From assembly GCA_037200125.1 (NCBI GenBank), contig JBBCGS010000007.1:620001-684000 (forward strand): a stretch of DNA of 64,000 nt, read 5' to 3'. Shown piece after piece: positions 50,479 through 59,065 of this stretch (the stretch's first letter is position 1; each line of letters opens with the position of its first letter). The position numbers and the translations under genes are program-made. The DNA is from JADGHX01 sp037200125. Lineage in GTDB: Bacteria; Pseudomonadota; Gammaproteobacteria; Steroidobacterales; Steroidobacteraceae. The notes below the pieces were generated by a model. The model did no database searches. It saw nothing but the letters and a program-made list of their open reading frames with translations, and had not been told where the DNA came from.

Positions 50479-51761
50479 TTGGATCGAGCCGATTCTTCAG
50501 TGTCGGGGGCCGGCGGAGCGACGGCACGCGCGAGCTGCGCAATCGGCTCCATGGTGGGAATCGCGGCATCCGCGGTGACACCGAGCTCCGGAAAGCGCCG
50601 CGCTTGCGGCAGCACCTGGCGTTCGAGCGAACCAACAGCGGAGTTGTACGCGCCGACCGCGCTGTTCAGCTGCTTGCCCAGCTTCTCCAGGTGCGAGATG
50701 AAGGAGTTGAGGCGGCGATACAGCTCCTGCCCCATCTCATGAATCACGGCGGCGTTCTCGGCGACGTCCGACTGCCGCCAGCCGTAGGCAACGGTCTTGA
50801 GCAAGGCGATGAGCGTTGAGGGTGTCGCGAGAATCACGCCCGCCTTGAGCGCGGTGTCGAGCAGGTCCGGCCGTTCGGCCAGCGCGGAGCTCAGGAACTG
50901 GTCCCCGGGCAGGAACAGCACCGCGAACTCGGGGCTGGTCTCGAACTGCGCCCAGTAACTCTTCGTGCCGAGCTGGCGCACGCGGGTCTCGACGTGCTGA
51001 GCGTGGCGCTTCAGCGCGATCCCGCGGGCCTCGTCCGACGTGGCTTCGATCGCTTCGAGGTACGCATCGAGGGGCGCTTTCGCGTCGACCACCAGTGTGC
51101 GCTTTTCCGGCAGGTGAATGACCATGTCCGGGCGTAGCACGCCGTCCTCGAGCGCGAGGCTCAACTGTTCCGTGAAGTCGCAGTGCTCGGCCAGGCCGGC
51201 GAGCTCGACCACGCGGCGCAGAGTCATTTCGCCCCAGCGTCCCCGCACCTCGGGCCGGCGCAGTGCCGTGACGAGGTTGCGCGTCTCCCGTTGCAGCTGG
51301 GCGTGACCGCCGGCGAGGCCTTCGATCTGCGTGCGCAGGGTCGAGAAGGCGTCGCGGCGTTCGCGTTCGATGGCCTGCACCTGCTGCTCGGTGCGTTCGA
51401 GCGCGGTCTTCAACGGCGCGACGAGCTGCGCGATGGCGGTCTCGCGTTCCTTGAGCGAGTTATCGGCGACCAGGTGGTCGCGGTTCATCGTTTCGCGCGC
51501 GAGGCGCAGGAACGTTTCGCTGTTGGCACGCAGGGATTCGCCGGCGAGGGTGTCGAACGCGACCCGCAGACGGGCCTCCGACTGCTCCAGCGCGGCGACG
51601 CGTTCGCTCTCGGATCGGACTTCCGTCTCGCGGCGGACGCGCTCGCCTTCGAGCTCGATCCGCAGCGTTTGCTTCTCGCCGCTGGCGCGCAGCGTGGCGA
51701 TGAGGTAACCGAGCGCGAGCCCGACTGCGAGCGCAACGAGGGCGACGATCAAGCTGGTCAA
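50475..51761 (-). CDS. rmuC: DNA recombination protein RmuC
   Basis: A 428-residue protein with one N-terminal membrane helix (LIVALVALAVGLALGYLIATL), a coiled coil of about 150 residues, and a PD-(D/E)XK-like nuclease domain (RGRWGEMTLRRVVELAGL; PDMVIHLPEKRTLVVDAKAPLDAYLEA, with the Asp and D-A-K). It limits inversions and rearrangements of DNA. The start is TTG 51761, because GGAG is five bases upstream and it overlaps the ubiG stop by four bases (TTGA). The frame runs open further upstream inside ubiG. Confidence 0.88.
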   Translation of the reverse strand: MTSLIVALVALAVGLALGYLIATLRASGEKQTLRIELEGERVRRETEVRSESERVAALEQSEARLRVAFDTLAGESLRANSETFLRLARETMNRDHLVADNSLKERETAIAQLVAPLKTALERTEQQVQAIERERRDAFSTLRTQIEGLAGGHAQLQRETRNLVTALRRPEVRGRWGEMTLRRVVELAGLAEHCDFTEQLSLALEDGVLRPDMVIHLPEKRTLVVDAKAPLDAYLEAIEATSDEARGIALKRHAQHVETRVRQLGTKSYWAQFETSPEFAVLFLPGDQFLSSALAERPDLLDTALKAGVILATPSTLIALLKTVAYGWRQSDVAENAAVIHEMGQELYRRLNSFISHLEKLGKQLNSAVGAYNSAVGSLERQVLPQARRFPELGVTADAAIPTMEPIAQLARAVAPPAPDTEESARSK

Positions 51762-52474
51762 CCGCGCTCCAGGTGAACCAGGTAATTGATGGACGGATCC
51801 CGCGTGAGCGTGCACTGGTCCGTGAACGGGTTGAAGTCGAGCCCCGCCACGTCGCGCAGATGCAGCCCCGCCGAGCGCCCCCACGCCGCGAGCTCGGCAG
51901 GCCGGATCAGCCGCTCGTACTCGTGCGTGCCGGGCGGAATGAGCTTCATCACGTATTCCGCGCCGACGATTGCGAGCAGGAACGACTTGAGATTGCGGTT
52001 GATGGTGGAAATGAACACCGAGCCGCCGGGACGCGTCAGCTTCGCGAGCGTGGCGACGGTGCCGGCGGGGTTCGGAACGTGCTCCAGCATTTCCATGCAG
52101 GTGACGACGTCGAACTGGCCGGCGTGAGTGGCGAGCAGCGATTCCGCGTCCGCCACACGATATTCGATGGGCAGGTTCTGTTCGGCCGCATGCAGGCGCG
52201 CGACCTCGATCATGCCCTCCGCAAGATCGACGCCGGTCACTTTCGCACCCGCCTGAAACAATGCTTCGCAGAGGAGCCCGCCGCCGCAGCCGACGTCGAG
52301 CACGCGGGCATTCAGCAGCCTCGCGCGATCCGCGACAAACTTCGCGCGCACGGGATTCAGGATGTGCAGCGGCTTGAACTCCCCCTTCGCATCCCAGAAG
52401 CGATGCGCGAGGGCGTCGAATTTGCCCACTTCCGCGGCGTCGGAGGTCGCGTGCGTCGAAGCGGTGGCGTTCAT
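51758..52474 (-). CDS. ubiG: ubiquinone biosynthesis O-methyltransferase UbiG
   Basis: A 238-residue SAM-dependent methyltransferase. KFDALAHRFWDAKGEFKPLHILNPVR, the SAM motif RVLDVGCGGGLLCEAL, and STINRNLKSFLLAIVGAEYVM are diagnostic of UbiG, which performs both O-methylations of ubiquinone. ATG 52474 overlaps the stop of the upstream amidohydrolase gene (ATGA). The presence of ubiquinone fits aerobic respiration. Confidence 0.95.
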   Translation of the reverse strand: MNATASTHATSDAAEVGKFDALAHRFWDAKGEFKPLHILNPVRAKFVADRARLLNARVLDVGCGGGLLCEALFQAGAKVTGVDLAEGMIEVARLHAAEQNLPIEYRVADAESLLATHAGQFDVVTCMEMLEHVPNPAGTVATLAKLTRPGGSVFISTINRNLKSFLLAIVGAEYVMKLIPPGTHEYERLIRPAELAAWGRSAGLHLRDVAGLDFNPFTDQCTLTRDPSINYLVHLERG

Positions 52475-53736
52475 GCGTTGGCTCCTGATTGAACCCGGTC
52501 GGCCCATTGGCGGGCTTGCTGGCGCAGCTCGCGTTCGTCGAAGGCGAGAAGCTGCGATTCGCTCACGGCAGCGCGGCCGCCGGTCCACACGTCCGTGATC
52601 TCGCGTCGCGTGGCGCCGAACAGCACGGCATTCGCAACGGAAGTAAAAGATTCGCACGGCAGATTGCCAAGGTCGACGCAGACGAGGTCCGCCGACTTGC
52701 CCGGCTCGATCGAGCCGCAGAGACCGCCGAGGCCGAGCGCCATGGCGCCGCCCAAGGTTGCCGCGCTCAATGCATCCGCCGCGCCGATGCCGCCGTCGCC
52801 GCCCGCCAGCAACGCGGCGAGCCGCGCTTCGGCCAGCAGATCGAACGCGCCGCTTGCGACGGGTGAATCAGACCCCAGCCCCACGAGCACACCGGACTGA
52901 AGCAGTGCAGGCACCGCGCAGCTGCCACTGCCGAGGCGCAAATCCGCTTGCGGGCAGGCGACGACGGCGAGGCCGGAAGTGCGCGCAAGCTCGAGATCGG
53001 CGGGTTCGACGTGATTCATGTGCACGGCGGTGAAGCCGGGCCGGAGCAGCCCGAGTTTCCCGAGCCGCTGCAGCGGGCGCATGCCGTGCTGGTTCACGCT
53101 GTCGTGTATTTCCAGCGCCGTTTCGTGCACGGGCATGGCGATGCGCGCGTCCAGCTCGTCCGCGACTCTGCGCAAATGCGCGAGCGTCGAATCGCCGATG
53201 GCATAGGGCGGCGGCGGCGCGAAGTAGAACGAGATCCAAGGATCGGTGCGGTAGTCATCCCACAAATGAGCCGCGCGATCGAAGTGTGCGGCCGAGCTCG
53301 GCGCCCAGTGACTTGCTGTTTCGGAAACGGGGAGGCCGATGGCCGCATGCACGCGTGCTTCGGCCGCCGCGCGAGCGGCTTCCTCGGGGAACAGGTACGC
53401 GTCGCTGAACGCGGTGATTCCCGCGCGCAGCATCTCCGCGATGGCCAGCTGCGTGCCTTCGCGCACGAAGTCGGGGCTCACCATGCTTTCGGCCGGCGCC
53501 ACCGTTTCACGCTGCCAGCGCAGCACGGGCCCGTGGACCGGAAGTCCCCGCATCAGCGCCATCGAAGCGCGCGTGTGCGCGTTGACGAAGCCGGGCAGCA
53601 ATGCGTGCGAACCGCGGGAAATACGCTCCCGCGCATCGAACCGGGCCTCGAGCTGTGCGACCGGCCCCACCGCTACGATGCGCCCGGCGCGGATCGCGAC
53701 CGCGTGCCCTTCGAGCGGGGACGTTGGCCGGCGCAA
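52471..53736 (-). CDS. degenerate MtaD-like amidohydrolase, probable decaying gene
   Basis: A 421-residue amidohydrolase of the TRZ/ATZ (S-adenosylhomocysteine/methylthioadenosine deaminase) type. Several metal ligands are lost: the HxH motif is HTR (His54, Arg56), the metal His of the H-L-H-E-T segment is Pro202, and the P-H-A-P-Y motif is PPPPY. His239 and Asp290 remain. The frame opens with a TTG and lacks the family N-terminus; that N-terminus (MEPADLLITPRWLLPIA) is found at 53782 in another frame, one extra C away within a CCCC run. It overlaps ubiG by four bases. It may be a pseudoenzyme or a pseudogene. Confidence 0.65.
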   Translation of the reverse strand: MRRPTSPLEGHAVAIRAGRIVAVGPVAQLEARFDARERISRGSHALLPGFVNAHTRASMALMRGLPVHGPVLRWQRETVAPAESMVSPDFVREGTQLAIAEMLRAGITAFSDAYLFPEEAARAAAEARVHAAIGLPVSETASHWAPSSAAHFDRAAHLWDDYRTDPWISFYFAPPPPYAIGDSTLAHLRRVADELDARIAMPVHETALEIHDSVNQHGMRPLQRLGKLGLLRPGFTAVHMNHVEPADLELARTSGLAVVACPQADLRLGSGSCAVPALLQSGVLVGLGSDSPVASGAFDLLAEARLAALLAGGDGGIGAADALSAATLGGAMALGLGGLCGSIEPGKSADLVCVDLGNLPCESFTSVANAVLFGATRREITDVWTGGRAAVSESQLLAFDERELRQQARQWADRVQSGANA

Positions 53737-53977
53737 TAGGCAGCAGCCAGCGGGGCGTGATCAGGAGGTCGGCGGGTTCCATGGCGGCGCGAATAGCGGG
53801 AAATATGTGGAAATAAAGCGGGCGGAGTATATCGGGGGCGGGATTTCGACGCCTCATCGCGACGCTTTTTTCGACCGCTTCGCCGGGCTGACTGAAACAG
53901 TCAATGAACTGTCCCAAATGAAGCGATGAGCCGCGCTGGTATGCTAAAGTTCGCCTTTCCCCAAGCGCCTGGATCGA

Positions 53978-56596
53978 ATGTCGGAAATCGCTCGCGAAAT
54001 CGTGCTGGTCAATCTCGAAGACGAGATGCGGCAGTCCTACCTCGACTATGCGATGAGCGTTATCGTCGGGCGCGCGCTGCCCGACGTGCGCGACGGGCTG
54101 AAGCCCGTTCATCGCCGTGTGCTCTTCGCCATGCGGGAGCTGTCGAACGACTGGAACAAGGCCTACAAGAAGTCGGCGCGCATCGTCGGCGACGTCATCG
54201 GCAAGTACCATCCGCACGGCGAAAGCGCCGTGTACGACACGATGGTGCGCATGGCGCAGACTTTCTCGATGCGCTACATGCTCGTCGACGGCCAGGGCAA
54301 CTTCGGCTCGGTCGACGGCGATATGCCGGCGGCCATGCGCTATACCGAGGTGCGCCTGTCGCGCCTCGCGCATGAGCTGATCGCCGACATCGAGAAGGAG
54401 ACGGTCGATTTCGTCCCGAACTACGACGAGACCGAGCACGAGCCTTCCGTCCTGCCCACCCGCGTACCGAACCTGCTCATCAACGGGCAGACGGGCATCG
54501 CGGTCGGCATGGCCACGAATATTCCGCCGCACAATTTCACCGAGATCGTGAACGCGTGCCTGGCGATCCTCGATGACGCGAACATCACGCTCGCGGGCCT
54601 GATGCAGCATGTGCCGGGCCCGGATTTCCCGACCGCCGGCATCATCAACGGCGCGCAGGAAATCGCCACGGCGTATCGCACCGGCCGCGGCCGCCTTTCG
54701 ATCCGCGCCCGCACGCACTTCGAAGACATCGGCAAGGGCGAGCGGCAGGCGATCATCGTTACCGAGCTGCCGTACCAGGTGAACAAGGCGCGGCTGCTCG
54801 AGCGCATCGCGGACCTGGTTCGCGGCAAGAACATCGACGGCATTTCGGAGTTGCGTGACGAGTCGGACAAGGACGGCATGCGTGTCGTCATCGAGCTCAA
54901 GCGTGGCGAGATCGCGGACATCGTCCTGAACAATCTCTACGCGCAGACGCCGATGGAAACCGTGTTCGGCATGAACATGGTCGCGCTCCAGGAAGGGCAG
55001 CCGAAGCTGCTGGGCCTGCGCGAAATGCTGGATGCGTTCCTGCGCCACCGTCGCGAGATCGTCACCCGGCGTACCATTTTCGACCTCGCGAAGGCGCGCG
55101 AGCGGGCGCACATCCTCGAAGGCCTCGCGGTCGCGCTTGCCAATATCGATGACGTGATCGCGCTCATTCGCGCCGCGCAGTCGCCGGCCGAAGCGCGGGA
55201 AGGGTTGCTGGCGCGGACGTGGCCGTGCGGCATCGTGCCGCAGCTCCTCGAGCGCGCCGGCGCGATCTCGACGCGGCCGGCCGGTCTCAGCGCCGATCTC
55301 GGCATGCACGGCGGGGCCTACCGGCTCTCCGAAGCGCAGGCCCAGGCGATTCTCGACATGCGGCTGCATCGCCTCACGGGGCTGGAGCAGGATAAGATCC
55401 TCGAAGAGTTCAAAGATCTGTTGGTGCGCATTGCGGACCTGAGCGACATCCTGGCGCGCCCGGAGCGGCTCACGCAGGTGATCCGCGACGAGCTCATCGA
55501 GGTGCGCGAGCAGTTCGGCGATGCGCGTCGCACCGAGATCAATCTCGATCATCTGGATCTCAGCACCGAAGATCTGATCGAACCGCAAGATGTCGTCGTT
55601 ACACTCTCTCATGCCGGATATGCGAAGTCGCAACCGGTCACGGAGTATCAGACTCAGCGTCGTGGCGGCCGTGGCAAAGCGGCCACCGCAGTCAAGGACG
55701 AAGATTTCGTGGAGAAACTATTCGTGGCACATACTCATGACACCGTTCTGTGTTTCTCGAACCGCGGCAAGGTTTACTGGCTGAAGGTTTACGAGCTGCC
55801 CCAGGCAGGTCGCGGCGCTCGCGGCAAACCCATGGTCAACCTGTTGCCGCTCGAAGAGGGCGAGAAGATCAACGCCGTGCTGCCGGTGAAGCAGTACGAC
55901 GAGCAGCACTTCGTGTTCATGGCGACCAGCCAGGGCACGGTAAAGAAGACGCCGCTCACCGCGTTCTCGCGTCCTCGCACGACGGGCATCATCGCGCTCG
56001 ATCTGGCCGAGGGCGACAAGCTCGTCGGCGTCGGCCTCACCGACGGCACGAAGGAAATTCTGCTCGTGTCGAGCGGCGGCAAGTCCATCCGCTTCAACGA
56101 GAGCGAAGTGCGGCAGATGGGCCGCGAAGCGGCGGGCGTTCGCGGCATCAAGCTCAGCGAAGGTCACGAGGTTGTCGGGCTCATCGTCATTGGCGAGGGC
56201 AACATCCTTACGGCGTCCGAGAATGGTTACGGCAAGCTGACACCGCTCGATGATTTCCCGGCGCATGGCCGCGGCGGCCAGGGCGTGATCGCCTTGCAGA
56301 CCACCGATCGCAACGGTGCGACCGTGGCCGCGCTACAGGTCACCCAGGGACAGGAAGTGATGCTCATCAGCTCCACCGGCACGCTGGTGCGGACTCCTGT
56401 TGATGAAATCTCGGTGGTGGGTCGAAACACGCAGGGCGTGCGGCTCATTCGCCTCGGCGAAGGCGAGCGGCTCGTCGGTGTCGAGCGCGTTGATGAGTCG
56501 CTCGAAGTCACCGCCGAGGGCGAAGGCTCCGAAGGCGGCACGGGCGAAGCCCCGCCTGCCGGCGAAACGCCTCCGACGGACGCGCCGCAGAACTGA
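53978..56596 (+). CDS. gyrA: DNA gyrase subunit A
   Basis: An 872-residue type II topoisomerase subunit. The catalytic Tyr is at position 122 (AAMRYTE). The quinolone region reads HPHGESAVYD: Ser83 and Asp87 (Escherichia numbering, which holds here) are wild-type and residue 82 is Glu. The C-terminal beta-pinwheel has the GyrA box QRRGGRG. The last ~35 residues are an acidic, Gly/Pro-rich tail. It introduces negative supercoils together with GyrB. It leads the serC-serA-pheA-aroA region, though a REP-like palindrome and an A/T-rich stretch separate it from serC. It has its own promoter region, in the divergent gap with the amidohydrolase. Confidence 0.98.
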   Translation: MSEIAREIVLVNLEDEMRQSYLDYAMSVIVGRALPDVRDGLKPVHRRVLFAMRELSNDWNKAYKKSARIVGDVIGKYHPHGESAVYDTMVRMAQTFSMRYMLVDGQGNFGSVDGDMPAAMRYTEVRLSRLAHELIADIEKETVDFVPNYDETEHEPSVLPTRVPNLLINGQTGIAVGMATNIPPHNFTEIVNACLAILDDANITLAGLMQHVPGPDFPTAGIINGAQEIATAYRTGRGRLSIRARTHFEDIGKGERQAIIVTELPYQVNKARLLERIADLVRGKNIDGISELRDESDKDGMRVVIELKRGEIADIVLNNLYAQTPMETVFGMNMVALQEGQPKLLGLREMLDAFLRHRREIVTRRTIFDLAKARERAHILEGLAVALANIDDVIALIRAAQSPAEAREGLLARTWPCGIVPQLLERAGAISTRPAGLSADLGMHGGAYRLSEAQAQAILDMRLHRLTGLEQDKILEEFKDLLVRIADLSDILARPERLTQVIRDELIEVREQFGDARRTEINLDHLDLSTEDLIEPQDVVVTLSHAGYAKSQPVTEYQTQRRGGRGKAATAVKDEDFVEKLFVAHTHDTVLCFSNRGKVYWLKVYELPQAGRGARGKPMVNLLPLEEGEKINAVLPVKQYDEQHFVFMATSQGTVKKTPLTAFSRPRTTGIIALDLAEGDKLVGVGLTDGTKEILLVSSGGKSIRFNESEVRQMGREAAGVRGIKLSEGHEVVGLIVIGEGNILTASENGYGKLTPLDDFPAHGRGGQGVIALQTTDRNGATVAALQVTQGQEVMLISSTGTLVRTPVDEISVVGRNTQGVRLIRLGEGERLVGVERVDESLEVTAEGEGSEGGTGEAPPAGETPPTDAPQN

Positions 56597-56604
56597 CTTT
56601 CTCG

Positions 56605-56654
56605 GCCGCCCGGCGATTGAGGGCTTCTCGAGAGGCTCTCAATCGCCGGGCGGC
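56605..56654. repeat. REP-like palindrome after gyrA
   Basis: Arms 56605-56624 (GCCGCCCGGCGATTGAGGGC) and 56635-56654 are inverted copies with one mismatch, around a ten-base loop. It lies directly after the gyrA stop and belongs to the same family as the palindrome at 44777. Confidence 0.85.
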
Positions 56655-56769
56655 TGACGAAGGCCCCCGCGAGCGCGCGTCTCGCCACGAGAGCTTTTAG
56701 GGCAGCTAAAAAAACCCTTCGCTGCTAATATCGCGCACTCCCTGATTACTCCCCGAAAGGGAAATTACC

Positions 56770-57849
56770 GTGCGCGTTTTCAATTTCGCCGCGGGGCCCG
56801 CTACGTTGCCCCTTGAAGTCCTGGAGCAGGCCCGTGAGGAACTGCTCGACTGGCAGGGCTCCGGCATGTCCGTGATGGAAGTGAGCCATCGCGGCAAGGC
56901 TTTCGTGGCCTGTGCCGAGGAAGCGGAAAGCGTGCTTCGCGAAATTCTCGGCGTGCCGGCAAGCTACAAGGTTCTGTTCCTTCAGGGCAGCGCCACCGGT
57001 CAGTTCGCCGCCGTGCCGATGAACCTGACGACGCCGGAATCCACGGTCGACTACCTCAACACGGGCGCCTGGTCGAAGAAGGCGCTCGGCGAAGCGAAGC
57101 GCTTCTGCAAGGTGAACGTGGCGGCGGATGAAGCCGCGTCGAACTATTCGACAGTGCCGGAGCAGGGCGCCCTCAAGCTCACGCCGGGCGCGGCGTATGT
57201 GCACTACACCTCCAACGAGACCATCGGCGGTGTCGAATTTCCGTACGTGCCGCGGACGAACGGTGTGCCGCTCGTGGCGGACATGTCGTCGAACATTCTT
57301 TCGCGTCCGATGGACGTGACTCAGTTCGGCATCATCTACGCGAGCGCGCAGAAGAACATCGGTCCATCGGGTCTTGCGGTGGTCATCGTTCGCGAAGATC
57401 TGCTCGGCAAGGCGCGCACGGCCATGCCGTCGATCCTCGACTACAAGGACATGGCCGCGAACGGCTCCATGTCGAACACGCCGCCGACCTTTGGCTGGTA
57501 CCTGTCGGGCCTCGTCTTCAAATGGCTGAAGAAGAACGGCGGCCTGAAGTGGATCGAAGAGCGCAATCGCAACAAGGCACGGAAGCTCTACGACGCCATC
57601 GAGGCGTCGGCGTTCTACGGCAACCCGGTGGCGAAGAACTGCCGCTCGCTGATGAACGTGCCGTTCACGCTCGCGAAGCCCGAGCTCGACAAACAGTTCT
57701 GTTCGGAGGCGAAGGCCGCCGGGCTCACCAATCTCGAAGGCCACCGCTCCGTCGGCGGCATGCGGGCCAGCATCTATAACGCAATGCCGCCGGAAGGCGT
57801 CGATGCGCTCGTTGCCTTCATGAAGGAGTTCGAGCGGCGCCATGGATGA
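56770..57849 (+). CDS. serC: phosphoserine aminotransferase
   Basis: A 359-residue PLP enzyme. FNFAAGPATLPLEVLEQA at the N-terminus, GSATGQFAAVPMNL, and YASAQKNIGPSGLAVVIVR with the PLP-binding Lys are diagnostic. It makes 3-phosphoserine from the product of SerA, encoded next, and also serves pyridoxal phosphate synthesis. The start is GTG 56770. A TAATAT at 56726-56731 may be its -10 box. The serC-pheA link is shared with pseudomonads. Confidence 0.96.
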   Translation: MRVFNFAAGPATLPLEVLEQAREELLDWQGSGMSVMEVSHRGKAFVACAEEAESVLREILGVPASYKVLFLQGSATGQFAAVPMNLTTPESTVDYLNTGAWSKKALGEAKRFCKVNVAADEAASNYSTVPEQGALKLTPGAAYVHYTSNETIGGVEFPYVPRTNGVPLVADMSSNILSRPMDVTQFGIIYASAQKNIGPSGLAVVIVREDLLGKARTAMPSILDYKDMAANGSMSNTPPTFGWYLSGLVFKWLKKNGGLKWIEERNRNKARKLYDAIEASAFYGNPVAKNCRSLMNVPFTLAKPELDKQFCSEAKAAGLTNLEGHRSVGGMRASIYNAMPPEGVDALVAFMKEFERRHG

Positions 57850-57879
57850 ACAATCGATCACGCGCATCGCAAACCGTCT

Positions 57880-59055
57880 ATGACCAGCCGCTACAAGATC
57901 CTGACCCTGAACAACATCAGCGCGCGCGGCCTGGCGCGCCTGCCGCGTGAGCGTTACGACATCGCTTCGGAGATGCCGAATCCCGATGGTGTGCTCGTGC
58001 GCTCGGGGGATATGCACAAGTTCGCCCTGCCGGCGTCCGTGCTCGCCATTGGGCGTGCCGGCGCAGGCACCAACAACATCCCCGTCGCGGAAGTGAGCAA
58101 GCGCGGCATTCCGGTGTTCAACGCGCCGGGCGCGAACGCGAACGCTGTGAAAGAGCTGGTGCTCGCGAGCCTGTTCCTCGCCGCCCGCAACATCGTGCAG
58201 GCATGGGATTTCGCGCGCGCGCTCGAAGGCGACGACGAGACGATCGACAAAGCGGTCGAAGCGGGCAAGAAGAAATTCGTCGGCTTCGAGATTCCGGGGC
58301 GCACGCTCGGCGTGATCGGCCTCGGCGCCATCGGTGTGGAAGTGGCGAACTCCGCGCACGCGCTCGGCATGAAGGTGCTCGGGTACGACCCGCAGATCAC
58401 CGTGCAGCGCGCGTGGCAGCTGTCGTCGAACGTCGAGCAGGCGCTGTCGCTGGACGATCTGTTCGCGCGTTGTGACGCGATCACCGTGCACGTGCCTCAG
58501 ACGAGCGACACCAAGGGGCTCGTGAACGCGGCCCGCCTCAACCTGATGAAGAAGGGCGGAGTCATCCTCAACTTCTCGCGCGCCGCTATCGTCGACGACA
58601 AGGCGGTCATCGCCGCGCTCGATGACGGCCGGTTGCACGCGTACGTGTGCGACTTCCCGAAGAACGCGCTGAAGAACCACCCGAAGGTCATCACGTTGCC
58701 GCACCTGGGGGCGTCCACGGGCGAGGCGGAAGAGAATTGCGCCGTGATGGTGGCCGACACGCTCAAGGATTTCCTCGAGAACGGCAACATCAAGAATAGC
58801 GTGAACTTCCCGGAAGCGGTGCTGCCGCGCGCGCCCAATTCCACGCGCCTCGCGATCGCGAACAGCAACGTGCCGAACATGGTCGGCCAGATTTCGACCT
58901 GCCTCGCGTCGGCGAACCTGAACATCGCGGACCTGCTGAACAAGTCGCGCGGCGAATATGCCTACACGCTCATCGACACCGACGGCACGATGGGCGAAGA
59001 GATCCTCAAGAAGATCCGCGGTATCGACGGCGTGCTCGCCGCACGCATCGTCTGA
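57880..59055 (+). CDS. serA: D-3-phosphoglycerate dehydrogenase
   Basis: A 391-residue enzyme with the 2-hydroxyacid dehydrogenase fold (LGVIGLGAIGVEVANSAHALGMKVLGYDP) and a C-terminal ACT domain (residues ~320-391: MVGQISTCLASANLNIADLLNKSRGEYAYTLIDTDG). The Arg in NFSRAAIVDD and His in TLPHLGASTGEAEENC are catalytic. The ACT domain suggests serine feedback. In the classical gyrA-serC-pheA block serA is not present; here it sits between serC and pheA, giving adjacent serine genes. Confidence 0.94.
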   Translation: MTSRYKILTLNNISARGLARLPRERYDIASEMPNPDGVLVRSGDMHKFALPASVLAIGRAGAGTNNIPVAEVSKRGIPVFNAPGANANAVKELVLASLFLAARNIVQAWDFARALEGDDETIDKAVEAGKKKFVGFEIPGRTLGVIGLGAIGVEVANSAHALGMKVLGYDPQITVQRAWQLSSNVEQALSLDDLFARCDAITVHVPQTSDTKGLVNAARLNLMKKGGVILNFSRAAIVDDKAVIAALDDGRLHAYVCDFPKNALKNHPKVITLPHLGASTGEAEENCAVMVADTLKDFLENGNIKNSVNFPEAVLPRAPNSTRLAIANSNVPNMVGQISTCLASANLNIADLLNKSRGEYAYTLIDTDGTMGEEILKKIRGIDGVLAARIV

Positions 59056-59065
59056 TCGGAGACCT

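Noticed and set aside
54205..54260. Quinolone resistance change in gyrA.
   Set aside because: Ser83 and Asp87 are wild-type; Glu82 for Asp is a conservative difference common between species.
53507..55633. A 708-codon minus-strand frame opposite gyrA.
   Set aside because: Antisense shadow of gyrA. Only its last ~25 codons (from ATG 53782) matter, as they encode the lost N-terminus of the amidohydrolase.
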